Part shown: piece by piece, positions 45,481-57,180 of the stretch
Layout: each line of letters begins with the position of its first letter
How positions within the stretch are numbered: position 1 is the first letter of the stretch
NCBI GenBank assembly: GCA_963971305.1
Contig: OZ020303.1
Location: 39,792,106 to 39,856,105, forward strand
Length of the DNA: 64,000 bases
Direction: 5' to 3'
Origin: Arcuatula senhousia
Taxonomy: Eukaryota > Mollusca > Bivalvia > Mytilida > Mytilidae
Position numbers and translations under genes: made by a program
Notes under the pieces: model-generated
Database searches by the model: none
The model's input: only the letters and a program-made list of their open reading frames with translations
What the model was told of the DNA's origin: nothing

Positions 45481-48400
45481 TCATTGCACTTGTTTATTGA
45501 CTTTTCTATAGGTGTGTGAATTAGTTGACATTGTGTCTATATATTCTGCACAAGGTATATTATTCCTTGAAACAGTCAGACTTAGGCTGTCATAGAATCT
45601 TTTATGATTTGCATCTTGGTTGAAGATTTTACTCATGTCCTTAGGGCCTGTGTTAAATTTCTTGAAGTTTTGATTATGGTCTTTATGGCTACCATACGAT
45701 AAATCATTCTGTAATGTTCGATGCGATTTATTGTTGTCCGAGTCATCATGATTGTTATGGCCTATGTTGTCGTAAACTTCGTCCATAACTTTCTGGTCGT
45801 TATCATTGTTTATCGACCTGGTCAATAGCTCATTTGCATTTTTGGAGTTGATACGAGTTATTATTGACCTGGTGTCACTGATGCTGGGTAGATCTGATGG
45901 CCGAGGGGGTAGTGATGGGCGGAGACTCGAACTGACCGAGGACCATCCACTAATCTCCTGTCTTGTAAGTTTGAAGTTTTCATTTTTGTTTTTACTCTTT
46001 GAAAGATGGAACATTATCTTTGTCAGCTTCTTCACTTCTCTAGTTTTGTAGGCACAGCTGAAAAAGATAAATAGAATAGAATCAAATGCAGTTTTTGTCT
46101 CGCCTGCGATGAATAGTCGCGAAGGCGAGACATAGGTATTACTTTCTGGCTGGTCCATGCCATGTGACCCTGACCCCATTTTCACGCTCCAGTGACTTTG
46201 TGAACTTAGGTCTTTTTTCAGGCAGTAAACTTTTTTGCAAGACTTTTGTGGACAATGAATTGCTGGAAAAGTATAATAGCTACCATGACTTTGTGTCCAT
46301 CACGTTGTCGTCGTCGACCAATAACAATTTTTAATAAAATCTTCTTCTCTGAAACTACTGTACAGAATTTAATGAAACTTAATATGGTTGATCATTAAGG
46401 TGTCCTGCACCAAACTTATGTTTCAATTTTTGATCCGTCAAAAAACATGGCTGCCATTGCTTAAAATAGACGAGGGGGTCAGACTACTGTTTTTGGCTTG
46501 TAAATCAAAAAGTATAAGAGATAGATGAAATCTGATGCCAACCTTCTGCTTCAGCATCAAAAGTTCTACAAAAGTCTCCATAAGGCCGAAGTTGTCAGAT
46601 GATCCCTTATAGGGGTTAAAGCCCCTTAAAGGTGAAAAATAGAGTTTTTTCATGTTTTTGGCTTATAGAATCAAAAATATTGAAGATAGAGAAAAGCCAT
46701 TGCTTGCTTAAATGTTCAGCTCATTAAGCTCTACAAAAGTCTCCATATGTTCGAAGTCGTCAGATGACCCCTTATAGGAGTTACAGCCCATAAAATAATT
46801 TTTTTTTCATGTTTTTGGCCTATAGAATCAAAACTATTGCAGATAGAGAAAAGCTTTTGCTTGGTTAAATAATCAGCACATTTAACTCTACAAAAGTCTT
46901 CATAAGGTTGAAGTTGTCAGATGACCCCTCATAGGGGTTACAGGCCTTTAAAGGTGAAAAATAGTGTTTTAATTAGGCCTATAGAATGAAAATTATTGCA
47001 GATAGAAAAAAGCTGTTGCTTGCTTAAATGTTTACCTGTTTTCATGATTTTGGTCTATAGAATGAAAACTATAGCAGATAGAGAAAAGCGGATGCTTGCT
47101 TAAATGTTCAGCTCATAAGCTCTAAAAAAGTCTCCATAGACTCAAAGTTGTCAGATGATCCCTTATAGGGGTTACGGCCCGTAAAATTATATTGTACATG
47201 TTTTTGCCTACAGAATAAAATTATTGCTGGAAGGGAAAAGCTGTTTCTTGCTTAAATGTTCAGCTTTGCAAAAGTTTCCATAGGGTGGAAGTTGTCATAT
47301 GACCCCCTAAAGGGGTTACACCTTAAAGGTGAAAACCCCTTATAGGGGTTACGGCCTCTTAAAGGTGAAAAATAGTGTTTTTGCTTATAGAATGAAAACT
47401 ATTGCAGATAGAGAAAAGCCTTTTCTTGCTTAAAAATTCAGCTCATTTAGCTCTACAAAAGTCTTCATAGGGTTGACATCAAGACAAGGTGAGCGAGTCC
47501 TTGTTGTTGTATGGCATTTTTAGCTTGCCTAACTAGAAGGTTCATGTAAGCAGTTGCCAAGTTGATGTCCTACATCTTGTCTTTAGACTTTCTTTAAAAA
47601 TCTCCCCTTGAATCACCGAAGGGATGCACTTTGAAACTTAAAAAAAAAGTATCCATTGTCATTATAGCATTATAGGGGTTATTGCCATTTTCTGTAAGAT
47701 AGAAAAAAATTTTCAGGTTTCGGCCTAAAGAATATAAAATTGTTGCAGATAGACATAAATAGAGAAAACCTCGCGCTTGCTTCAACCTTCAAGTCCTTGA
47801 GCCCTTTAAAATCTTAAAAAAAAAATTGCAAATTGGGTCAAAGTTTCAGATGACCTTGTGGGATGCTGTCTAATGGATTGAAAACTGTAAAAGATAAGAT
47901 AGTCATCAAGTCTGGTGAGCGATTCAACTCCCCACCCCTCCCTTACGTTTTCAGCTTTGCTTTAGTTTTCTCCTGAGTTACCTTCACAATTTATCTACTT
48001 ACCAAATAATTAGCACTATTGTGGTCACAGTAAAAACTCCTGCAATAGTACTCGCTATATACAACCCCAGCATTACATCTGAAAAGGAAGTTGCATGTAA
48101 CTTTAACACCCAATCACATTACATAGAAAGAGATGAAATTCGTTTCGAAAATTATAGCAATATGAACACTACAACTGTGTTAGGAACGAGACTTAGCTAT
48201 TTCTCCAAAACTATAAGTACTAGGTTGATGAAACTAGGTATCAGCACCAGTTGTAGCGAAGCACAGTTGGCATCACAAGTTTTTACTTTGACCTAAATTT
48301 TTCAGTGGAGTGTATTTGACAATTTTCAATGCATAAAATAGCAATGTTTAATGAGTAGATTCTTATCTTGAAAAAAAAAGTCGATCATGTTGATAAAACT

Positions 48401-51400
48401 GGGTATCAATATGCATCAGAGCAAAATTATCAATGTTGCATTCTCATGATATCTTAAGACCCTGAAATTTAAGATCAATATTTTTCAAGATAGTAATGAA
48501 TATATTAATGTATAGGGGATTTTACAATTCTTGTTTATTATACTTGCAAATTCATCTGAACCACTTAATTGGTCCTCCTCATATGAAAGAAAAAGGTAAT
48601 CTAGCTAAACTCATTCACAAGTACTTCTCACTACAACCGAAGTTGACTGTGTGGAATGGCTTCATAAAGAGTTTTTTGTTAAATGTTCATGACCCTTTAA
48701 GTTTCTTCTAGCAAAAAAAAAATGATAAAGTCATAAACGACACTAACATGAATAAGAAATTAACGATGAAGCGTACAATATGTAGCAACGGATATGCACA
48801 TGTCCAACAAGCAAACGATATATAAAAATAAGAGGATCAACATACGAATATCAAATAACAAAAAAAAAAACGAATTTAAGATAAAAAAATTGTGAAAAAG
48901 GTTGATCACGGAATTTTCATTTTTATAATTCAACATAGTTAACTTCTTATTGCCTAAAAGAAATCAATTGAAAGTAACCACCTTCTCTGTCCATTTCTGA
49001 TTTTTCTGTTACTGGTTGAATTCTAGTTTCTTGTTCCGCAATGGTAGTAGATGTTCTTTCTAATCGTGGTGCTCTGGTACTATGCCATTCGATTGTCTCT
49101 TCTGTTGTGGACTTTGCATAAGGTGTCTGCTGTGTTGGCCCTTGGTTTTCGCCTTGTTGATTAATGATATATTTTAGTGCCCAGTTGTATTTTGGAAATG
49201 TTAAAATGTTAGTCTTTGTAACTGGCGTTGTGGATGCTTTTGGTTTATTAGATGTATTACTAAGTAAAACTGTTGATTTCGATAATACGGTTGCTGAAAC
49301 AAATTTAACAAACCACAATAAATGATACTACAGGTATTTAATGATTACAAATGTGTATTGGGGCCTTAAGATTTCCCCTGAATTCGAACTGATCAAGTGG
49401 ACGGTATTATGGGGTATTTTTTGTTAAGATTGTTAGACGAAAACTTCGGGATGTATTTTTTAATCGGTTTAGACCAAATTCCGCTTTATCAAGAGGCCGG
49501 TTTTATAAGGTTTGACTGTACATGACATGGAATCTTATGCCTTCTTTCGGGTCGTTCTTAAATCTTATAAATCAAATTGAAGGTTCAAAATAAGCAAGGG
49601 ACCGTACCAATTAAGTGTGAGAACAATGACAATTCTCACGCAATCTCCCTTATAACATAAAGTATATTGAAAATGATATATGCTTAAAGATAGGTCCTTC
49701 ATTTGAGCTTTGAAAAACATGAAAAGTCAAGATACTTCATTGTGTGGAAGATTCAGGACAGAGGGTATGAAAGGGTGGTTCTTCAATCAGCTTGAACATA
49801 CTGGTATATTACCAGTTGAACTTGATGGACAAAGTTCCGAAGTTCTGTTGTTTGGAAAACATACAGTTTTACACATATCTTTTCTTGGTACTTGTCGCTG
49901 GTCATCTTGGCATTTCACTTCTTTGACACTTACACGTATTCGTAGTTCTAATCTATTTTCATCATATCTATTCTTGCTCATTGCAAAATGTTGAAAGCAC
50001 AGTGCGTCATTGTTGATGAATGTGGACGTTCTTTGAACCGTTTGGTTCATTGCACTGAATAAAACTCTACCGCCATCATATTTTCCTAGAGAAATGGTAA
50101 CGAAATCATTTACTCGTTTGGAAATTATCCCAGCAAACCCATTATAAACTTGCAGTACAGAGAAGGGTAATTTTGTAATTTCAAATTCTAGTTGGAGTTT
50201 TGTAGCATGCTTGAAATGTATCTCCCATAGACAGTTTGTATGGTCCGGAAGGTGGAAAGACTCCTGAACTGTGATGTCCTCCTGGGTGGATTGAGATTCT
50301 CTGCTATATTTACTGCACCAACCTATAAACAGAAAAAATCGTGTCAATCAATTAAGATTTTCGTTTGTTTCTAATACGAATGTGCCCACCTCGCACCACA
50401 CAACTCTTAACTGAAGATAAACCTGATTTGGGACAAACGGACCCGAACTCTACATGTCCGTTTACTTTCGTAGGACTAAGGTGGTCATAAAAAGTTATAA
50501 TGAACTAGACTTTGTGGAAGCAATAAAGATATTATACATAATGTTGAAAAAAAAAGTACGGAGAACTACACGAATTTGGATTTATAAATATGCAAATTGT
50601 TTCAGAACCAGGAATGGTGCTTTATTCGAAAGCATACATTTTATCACAAAAATATAGATTCCTTAGTATATTATTTAGTTACATGTTAGGAATACAAATT
50701 ACAACAAAGTTACAGGCAATGAATTTTGCTACTCCTGAGAGGCGTTCTACCAAAAGATTGAAAATGCTAAACGCGAAGAGTACAGAACAAAGAAATTAAA
50801 ATATGACTAAGATCAACCTTGGCCTGGGATAGGAATAACTATAGAGTTTCGGCAATTTTTTAAATTACACGGACAATTTGTAGCTTTGATGTGTTCTTCA
50901 ATACAAAAGATTTGATGCCGCAGCGGGTTAACCTCGGGGAATTAAATCTCCACCAGCAGCGCTAACCATCACGTGTGTTAGAAATACAAGTAGAACATGT
51001 TCCGGACGATGAATTTTGCTACGCCTGACGAACGTTTAATTTGTCTATTCAAGACTCTTCAGAAGCGCTATACAAGAAAGACTGAAAATGCCAAGCACTG
51101 TATGAATATGAAGAGCATAGAACAATAAAACCAAAATATGTCGCATAAGAATTCAACTTGGTACTCTTGCAAGATATTATCGAAAGATTATTTCTTTTTT
51201 GCCTTGAAGGCAATTCTTTTATGTTACAAATGTCGACTGCAATGAAGTTTTCAAGCTTTTAATCAAATCAAAATGTCCAAACTGTTACATTATGTTTGAT
51301 CAAAGAAGATGCAACTCTTGCCCAGGCTTTTAGTTTAGCGTCTGATAGACGCGTTGTCTTTTACATTATATTATTTGAAAAAAAAAAAATTATATCTACT

Positions 51401-51530
51401 ATTATAACATGACACCAATTTCTTGCATAAACAATATAGATACCAATATACATTTGTACTTACCGTTTCCTAAAGCAGTCTTGGCACTACCAATAACAGA
51501 AACCAAGAAGATGGCTATATAAGCCCTCAT
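45481..51530 (-). CDS. Single-pass type I membrane protein with CUB-like ectodomain, 513 aa, five exons
   Basis: Exons, 5' to 3' on the minus strand: 51530-51464, 50322-49813, 49293-48982, 48078-48003, 46057-45481. Junctions are GT/AG, phases 1,1,1,2 agree, sum 1542 nt. Residues 1-~18 are a signal peptide (MRAYIAIFLVSVIGS). Residues ~24-150 are CUB-like: CLWEIHF, LQLEFEITKLP, LQVYNG, then paired cysteines (CQDD, CKTVC) and NQT/NRT glycosylation sites. A Thr/Ser-rich stalk follows (~190-290). Exon 4 encodes almost exactly the membrane helix (VMLGLYIASTIAGVFTVTTI). The ~190-residue cytoplasmic tail is basic near the membrane (KTREVKKLTK), has a proline patch (PSLPPRPSDLP) and VYDNIGH, a pYxN-type SH2-binding candidate. 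A receptor or adhesion role is inference; the family is not recognised. Tail-to-tail with PLAA, 811 bp apart. Confidence 0.8.
46094..47505. repeat. Dispersed repeat with several tandem ~180-bp units (intron of the membrane-protein gene)
   Basis: Starts with the hairpin GTCTCGCCTGCGA...TCGCGAAGGCGAGAC. Repeating phrases: ATTGCAGATAGAGAAAAGC, TTGCTTAAATGTTCAGCTCA, GACCCCTTATAGGGGTTACA. Ends GACAAGGTGAGCGAGTCC, as in 21371-21734. Confidence 0.7.
47520..47930. repeat. Degraded copy of the AGCTCACCTGG...GGTGAGCGATTC family
   Basis: AGCTTGCCTAACTAGAAGGT and CTGGTGAGCGATTCA correspond to the ends of 21371-21734; the middle is diverged. Confidence 0.55.
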
Positions 51531-51865
51531 CTTTGGTCATTTTAAACTATTTTTGTTATTGTTGTTTAGTTTTCTCACCTGCTTGGTTTTATCTACCGTT
51601 ACTTTCTCCCTACAGGTGAACACAAAAACATTATCTTAATATCAGATGTAGAAATAAAACCTCAAATATGATGTTAAAATTCAAAAGATGTTTTGAAATA
51701 GTTATAATTTACATAAAATTAGGTCAAACTTAATTATAAATGGAATAATTAACATTATGCACTTGAGTTTATTTGTTCTTAACTTCTCACGTGTATTTAT
51801 GAACCTTTTTATTTGTTTGTATGATTATAAGCAAAGGAAGATCGACTGATATAGTAACGCCCTAG

Positions 51866-51935
51866 AGACCCGATGGTGTAGTAGTTAACGCGTCGGGCCA
51901 CTAACACCGATCCTCGTCAGGGTTGAACATTTCAT
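51866..51935 (+). pseudogene. tRNA-like / SINE-head remnant
   Basis: CCCGATGGTGTAGTAGTTAACGCGTCGGG has an A-box-like TGGTGTAGTAG and a D-arm-like layout; the putative B box GGGTTGAACAT is degenerate (GGTTCAA expected). No complete cloverleaf with a 7-bp acceptor stem could be drawn, so it is probably a SINE remnant. Confidence 0.35.
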
Positions 51936-52316
51936 GAACCAATTGTCCCGTGTACGAAGATCGGAGAGCAATACATACCCCATGCACGTCAAAGACCTCT
52001 TTGTAAAGTTCGATAAGAGTAGGCTTAATGGCCATACTCGCAAATTGCAACACATAAGCACCACGCTTGTTTCCCAATCCAGGATAAATAAATATGTTTC
52101 TACTAACGCTCTTTTCCAATTAAATATACATTTGGAATTCACACTAATCTATTGCGAATTTTTACAACTTCTGTTTTTTTGGATACTGTGTCATTAATTT
52201 ACCATTATTCGCACACTTTATTTTTGAAGATACATGTTTGTATACTAGTAATTGAAAAGACCGAGAGGAAATCACAGCAATCTAGAGACCAATAAAGAGA
52301 ATACAAGTTGGTAAAT

Positions 52317-53530
52317 TTCAAGGCCGTAAATTGCCTCCGATGAAAGAGGAGGCAATAGCAGAAGGCGGGGGTCCGGGGGCCGCCCGGGCCCCCAGAAGCT
52401 ATTGGGTTTTCAAGAAAACAAATCAAGCTTTCTAGCAAATCCTGATACCATTTTTATTATTTATTGAAGGTTTGTTATGATAAACGAGAAGGTGCTTAAT
52501 GCTACATATTCATATACTTTTCCTAAGCTTAAATTGCAAAAATCTTTAACATCGAACTTTTATGACTTTGAAACTTATGCTTAAACATACAAGCAAAGTT
52601 AGAAACTAAAAAGAAAGATGTTCACTGCAAAGTTTTTTAACAAGACCCATCATCAGGTGGTACTAAGGCCATCGATATGCTTACGGCTAAGTCTTGAACC
52701 ATGAAAACTAAGGCAGCAAAAACACGAAAAAAAAAGGATAGTGATTCTTCTTTGTATGTTGCACCCATAGAGTTATGATATCCATTGAGTTATGATATAT
52801 CATAACTCCGTAGTGCACCCCATGGTGAATGTGTTAAACTTCTTTCTCAGAAAATGACCATAAGGATAAATATTGAACATATTGACTGGTTTTCATTGCC
52901 TATTTTAACATCCTTAAGTTAAATATCAAGACCGGTAACAACGTTGCAAAAATTCACAAAGACACGTCGTGGTATTAGATCGAATTGAACGAAATTCCAG
53001 CAGTCAGTAAAAAGATAAACTGACAAACCGACAAAAAAGTCAATTTCAGTATTTAAAACGACAACATTTTATTAGAAAAAAGATTTTTAACATAAGTATG
53101 ATGTTATTTGCAAATATATATAAAAATCTAGTGGTCACTTTTAAACTATACAGTCGGTCGACTGTTTGCAGAACTTTTACGGAGTTATCAATTTCATTAG
53201 TTAAAATGCACCAGAGCCTGAAATCATATAACCTATGAACGGTTTCACGGTAAAAGCCTCAATAAAGCTTAAAAGAACATTCTCAGAAGCAACCATCGGC
53301 ATGATGCTTTCAAATATTTGCTACTGCTACTTACTAAGACCTTTGTTATTTTAGAATGAAAACTTTTAAAGTTTGAATGGAACAATCAAAATGATGTTTG
53401 AAGACAGATTCAAACATAAAATGGAGATATAAAGCAATCTTCCCTAAACTTTTTTTCTAGTCTTTTTTTTTTTTTGGAAAACTGAGGAGGCAGCTGCCTC
53501 CTCTGCCTCTATGTAATTTACGGCCTTGAA
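52317..53530. mobile_element. 1.2-kb element with TTCAAGGCCGTAAATT terminal inverted repeats
   Basis: Left TTCAAGGCCGTAAATT and right AATTTACGGCCTTGAA are exact inverses. Next to them are GAGGAGGCA (left) and GAGGAGGCAGCTGCCTCCTC (right, palindromic). The left also holds GGGGGCCGCCCGGGCCCCC, a strong stem. No transposase frame was found. Confidence 0.75.
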
Positions 53531-54230
53531 TTTAGTCTGGTACGTCTGTTTTTTTTTAAGTTTTCAACTTACAATGCATCTTTTGTCAAAAAACCATTTT
53601 TGATTACGCCTCGTACCTCACTACATCACCGGGTGACGACGAAGGTTGGACGTAATCGCCCGGGGGTTTCCGACGATGTATACAATATAGCTTTTATTGA
53701 AAAGCTGCCGTCTAAATGTTATTAATAATGTCACAAACTTTTTCCTCATCAGTCCGAAAACCGGTGGTATTTAAACAATAGAATGTGAGCTCTTCATCGG
53801 AAAAGATAGGAAAGTCAATTCGAATGTTCACGCCGGGTATTCGGACACAGAGAACCGGGTGGAACACAGTAGACCGGTTGAGCCGAAAAAAACATCGTGT
53901 TCATGTAGGTGTGGTATTTTCCTTATGAACGTGTTGAAAAGTGATAACGGACAAAAATAAGTTTATACGGCATTTTGTTAGTCCCTTAACTGCTAGTACA
54001 CTAAGTTTTGTCTGTTTTTACTGGAAATTATATCCACAGGAACGTCTTGAATAACGAAATTACTCCCCAAAATGTAAAGTTCCGACTTTCATTGATTGTA
54101 ACTTATCGTAGAATGCAAGTTGAAAACTTTTTTGGGTCAATATAGATACCTCAATGCATACTTGTTTATCTATAAAAATTTCAACTTCTAATTTGACGTA
54201 TTAAGCACAGTATTATTCATTATCCCAACC

Positions 54231-54398
54231 CACAGGCGTTTGGGTCCAGGATTTTATTTTATTATAAATAACGTGTATATAAAAATTTTCATCTCGTCTA
54301 TATACTATTTCCACGTGGAAATAGTATATAGACGAGATGAAAATTTTTAAATACACGTTATTTATAATAAAATAAAATCCTGGACCCAAACGCCTGTG
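54231..54398. mobile_element. 168-bp fully palindromic MITE (middle layer), split from its last 6 bp by a later insertion
   Basis: CACAGGCGTTTGGGTCCAGG to CCTGGACCCAAACGCCTGTG, with 84-bp arms that mirror each other almost perfectly about CCAC|GTGG (centre 54314/54315). Target duplication TCCCAACC at 54223-54230 and 56084-56091. An 8-bp duplication and CA..TG ends suggest hAT-like mobilisation. The right copy of its terminal CCTGTG lies at 56078-56083, after the foldback element. Confidence 0.9.
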
Positions 54399-56077
54399 TA
54401 CGGAAGCCCATTAGTGTCAGGTGGAGTTTTTTTTTAAGTTGTGATCACAAGTTAGCTAACTCGTGATCACGACTTAGTAACTCGTGATCACGACTTAGTA
54501 ACTTGTGATCACAACTTAGTTAACTCGTGATCACGACTTAGTTTCTCGTGATCACGACTTAGTAACTCGTGATCACGACTTAGTAACTTGTGATCACAAC
54601 TTAGCTAACTTGTGTTCACGGCAGTGGTGATCACGAGTTAGCTAAGTCGCGATAACGAGTTAGCTAAGTTGTGATCACAAGTTACTAAGTGGTGATCACG
54701 AGTTACTAAGTGGTGATCACGAGTTAGCTAAGTCGTGATAACGAGTTAGCTAAGTCGTGATCACAAGTTACTAAGTCGTGATCACAAGTTACTAAGTCGT
54801 GATCACGAGTTAGCTAAGTCGTGATAAGGAGTTAACTAAGTTGTGATCACAAGTTACTAAGTCGTGATCACGAGTTAGCTAAGTCGTGATCACGAGTTAG
54901 TTAAGTCGTGATCACAAGTTAGCTAAGTCGTGATCACAAGTTACTAAGTGGTGATCACAAGTTACTAAGTGGTGATCACGAGTTAGCTTAGTCGTGATAA
55001 CAAGTTAGCTAAGTCGTGATCACAAGTTACTAAGTCGTGATCACAAGTTACTAAGTGGTGATCACGAGTTAGCTTAGTCGTGATAACGAGTTAGCTAAGT
55101 TGTGATCACAAGTTACTAAGTCGTGATCACGAGTTACTAAGTCGTGATCACGAGTTAGCTAAGTCGTGATAACGAGTTAGCTAAGTCGTGATCACAAGTT
55201 ACTAAGTCGTGATCACAAGTTACTAAGTCGTGATCACGAGTTAGCTAAGTCGTGATAAGGAGTTAACTAAGTTGTGATCACAAGTTACTAAGTCGTGATC
55301 ACGAGTTAGCTAAGTCGTGATAACGAGTTAGTTAAGTCGTGATCACAAGTTAGCTAAGTCGTGATCACAAGTTACTAAGTGGTGATCACAAGTTACTAAG
55401 TGGTGATCACGAGTTAGCTTAGTCGTGATAACAAGTTAGCTAAGTCGTGATCACAAGTTACTAAGTCGTGATCACAAGTTACTAAGTGGTGATCACGAGT
55501 TAGCTTAGTCGTGATAACGAGTTAGCTAAGTTGTGATCACAAGTTACTAAGTCGTGATCACGAGTTACTAAGTCGTGATCACGAGTTAGCTAAGTCGTGA
55601 TAACGAGTTAGCTAAGTCGTGATCACAAGTTACTAAGTCGTGATCACAAGTTACTAAGTCGTGATCACGAGTTAGCTAAGTCGTGATAAGGAGTTAACTA
55701 AGTTGTGATCACAAGTTACTAAGTCGTGATCACGAGTTAGCTAAGTCGTGATAACGAGTTAGTTAAGTCGTGATCACAAGTTAGCTAAGTCGTGATCACA
55801 AGTTACTAAGTGGTGATCACAAGTTACTAAGTGGTGATCACGAGTTAGCTTAGTCGTGATAACAAGTTAGCTAAGTCGTGATCACAAGTTACTAAGTCGT
55901 GATCACAAGTTACTAAGTGGTGATCACGAGTTAGCTTAGTCGTGATAACGAGTTAGCTAAGTTGTGATCACAAGTTACTAAGTCGTGATCACGAGTTACT
56001 AAGTCGTGATCACGAGTTAGCTAACTTGTGATCACAACTTAAAAAAAAACTCCACCTGACACTAATGGGCTTCCGTA
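54399..56077. mobile_element. Foldback element 2: ~1.68 kb of 22-23-bp GTGATCAC/TTAGCTAA units between inverted ends
   Basis: Left TACGGAAGCCCATTAGTGTC and right GACACTAATGGGCTTCCGTA are exact inverses, continuing through AGGTGGAGTTTTTTTTTAAG. Flanked by CCTGTG on both sides (54393-54398, 56078-56083). The left ~190 bp run as CTCGTGATCACGACTTAGTA units; after a switch at about 54615-54635 the rest runs in the opposite orientation (GAGTTAGCTAAGTCGTGATC). A higher-order period of 431 bp is visible (GAGTTAGCTTAGTCG at 54980, 55411, 55842). No coding frame. Confidence 0.9.
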
Positions 56078-56929
56078 CCTGTGTCCCAACCAAGGTGGTT
56101 AAATTTGGACACAAGGGACAGCGGGTGATGACACAATGGAACGCGGGTGTGTGCTTCTTGAAGAACACAATGACCTGGGTGAAAATGCTTATGTTTTTTA
56201 TCTTAAATGGTTTTTTTCTATGTTTATAATAGGAACACAATTAAGATTAAAGATAGTATCTCGATTCCAATGCGTTGTGGAAGACAAACACAAAGTAAAA
56301 ATGTTTCTGGAGACAATCCGAAGGACTATTTTAGACGTGCAATATACTTGTCATTTCTTGAAATGATGATCAAAAAAATTACCTGGGATTCCGTAGTTTG
56401 GTTGGTCGTGTTACCCAAGCTCTCAAATTGTAACCTAGTTGCATTGACAATCTTGAAATTGATATGGTAGTAGATCTTTTTAATACTTTAAGGAAGATCT
56501 TTCATCTTCAGCAACATTCAAATAAACTTTCAAATGTGGAAGGCATTATGGCAACATCAAACAGAAAAACCTGATAATCTGTCAACGACATTATCGGACT
56601 CGAGATGCTGTTCTGTGCTGTTTCCAAATACATGTATAACAAAATACTTTTTTTTACCATCCGTTATGTCTGGCAGCATATAAAGGATTAATTCTTCTCT
56701 TAAATTTGTTAAGAACCCGATTCGAAGCACAATGAATGAAGACAGATTGGTCGAGCTAACTGTTACATGTATTTTAATATGTGCATAAAGATATTGAGTT
56801 CGACTACAATGCTTTGCTTGACACATTGTGCGCCGAAACTATAGGAAAATGCATAATCGTAACTTAACTTTCAGTCGTTACAGTACTTATATATTATTGG
56901 CTTTGTCAATAGTTTGCTAAGAATGTTTA

Positions 56930-57180
56930 TAATGCCCCCACAAAATTGTTGGGGTTCATGTATATAGGAATCTGTCTGTCTGTCCGTCCGTCCACACGTC
57001 TGATTGTCTGTCCGTACGTCCATCCGTCCATCCGTCATCCCTTGTAAGCTCAACTCTTTTTAAACCGCTTGACGAAATTTGATGAAACTTTGCATAATGA
57101 TTACACCGGTTGGAAGATGTGCACGAAGGAATTGTATGACCCTCCGTTATGATTAAGGGGAAATAACAGTTTTTTTTCCT
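56930..57180. repeat. CGTCCGTCC-type dispersed repeat inside the outer element
   Basis: CAAAATTGTTGGGGTTCATG, (GTCC/GTCT)n, GACGAAATTTGATGAAACTT and GATTAAGGGGAAATAAC. Same style as 30465 and 61905 repeats. ORFs of Thr/Asp/Arg repeats here are artefacts. Confidence 0.6.

Noticed and set aside
51866..51935. Functional tRNA gene
   Set aside because: B box is degenerate and no acceptor stem can be closed; kept only as a low-confidence tRNA-like remnant.
54399..56077. CRISPR-like array (regular ~22-bp repeats)
   Set aside because: No unique spacers; monomers are contiguous, inverted at one end and bounded by transposon-type inverted repeats in a eukaryotic genome.
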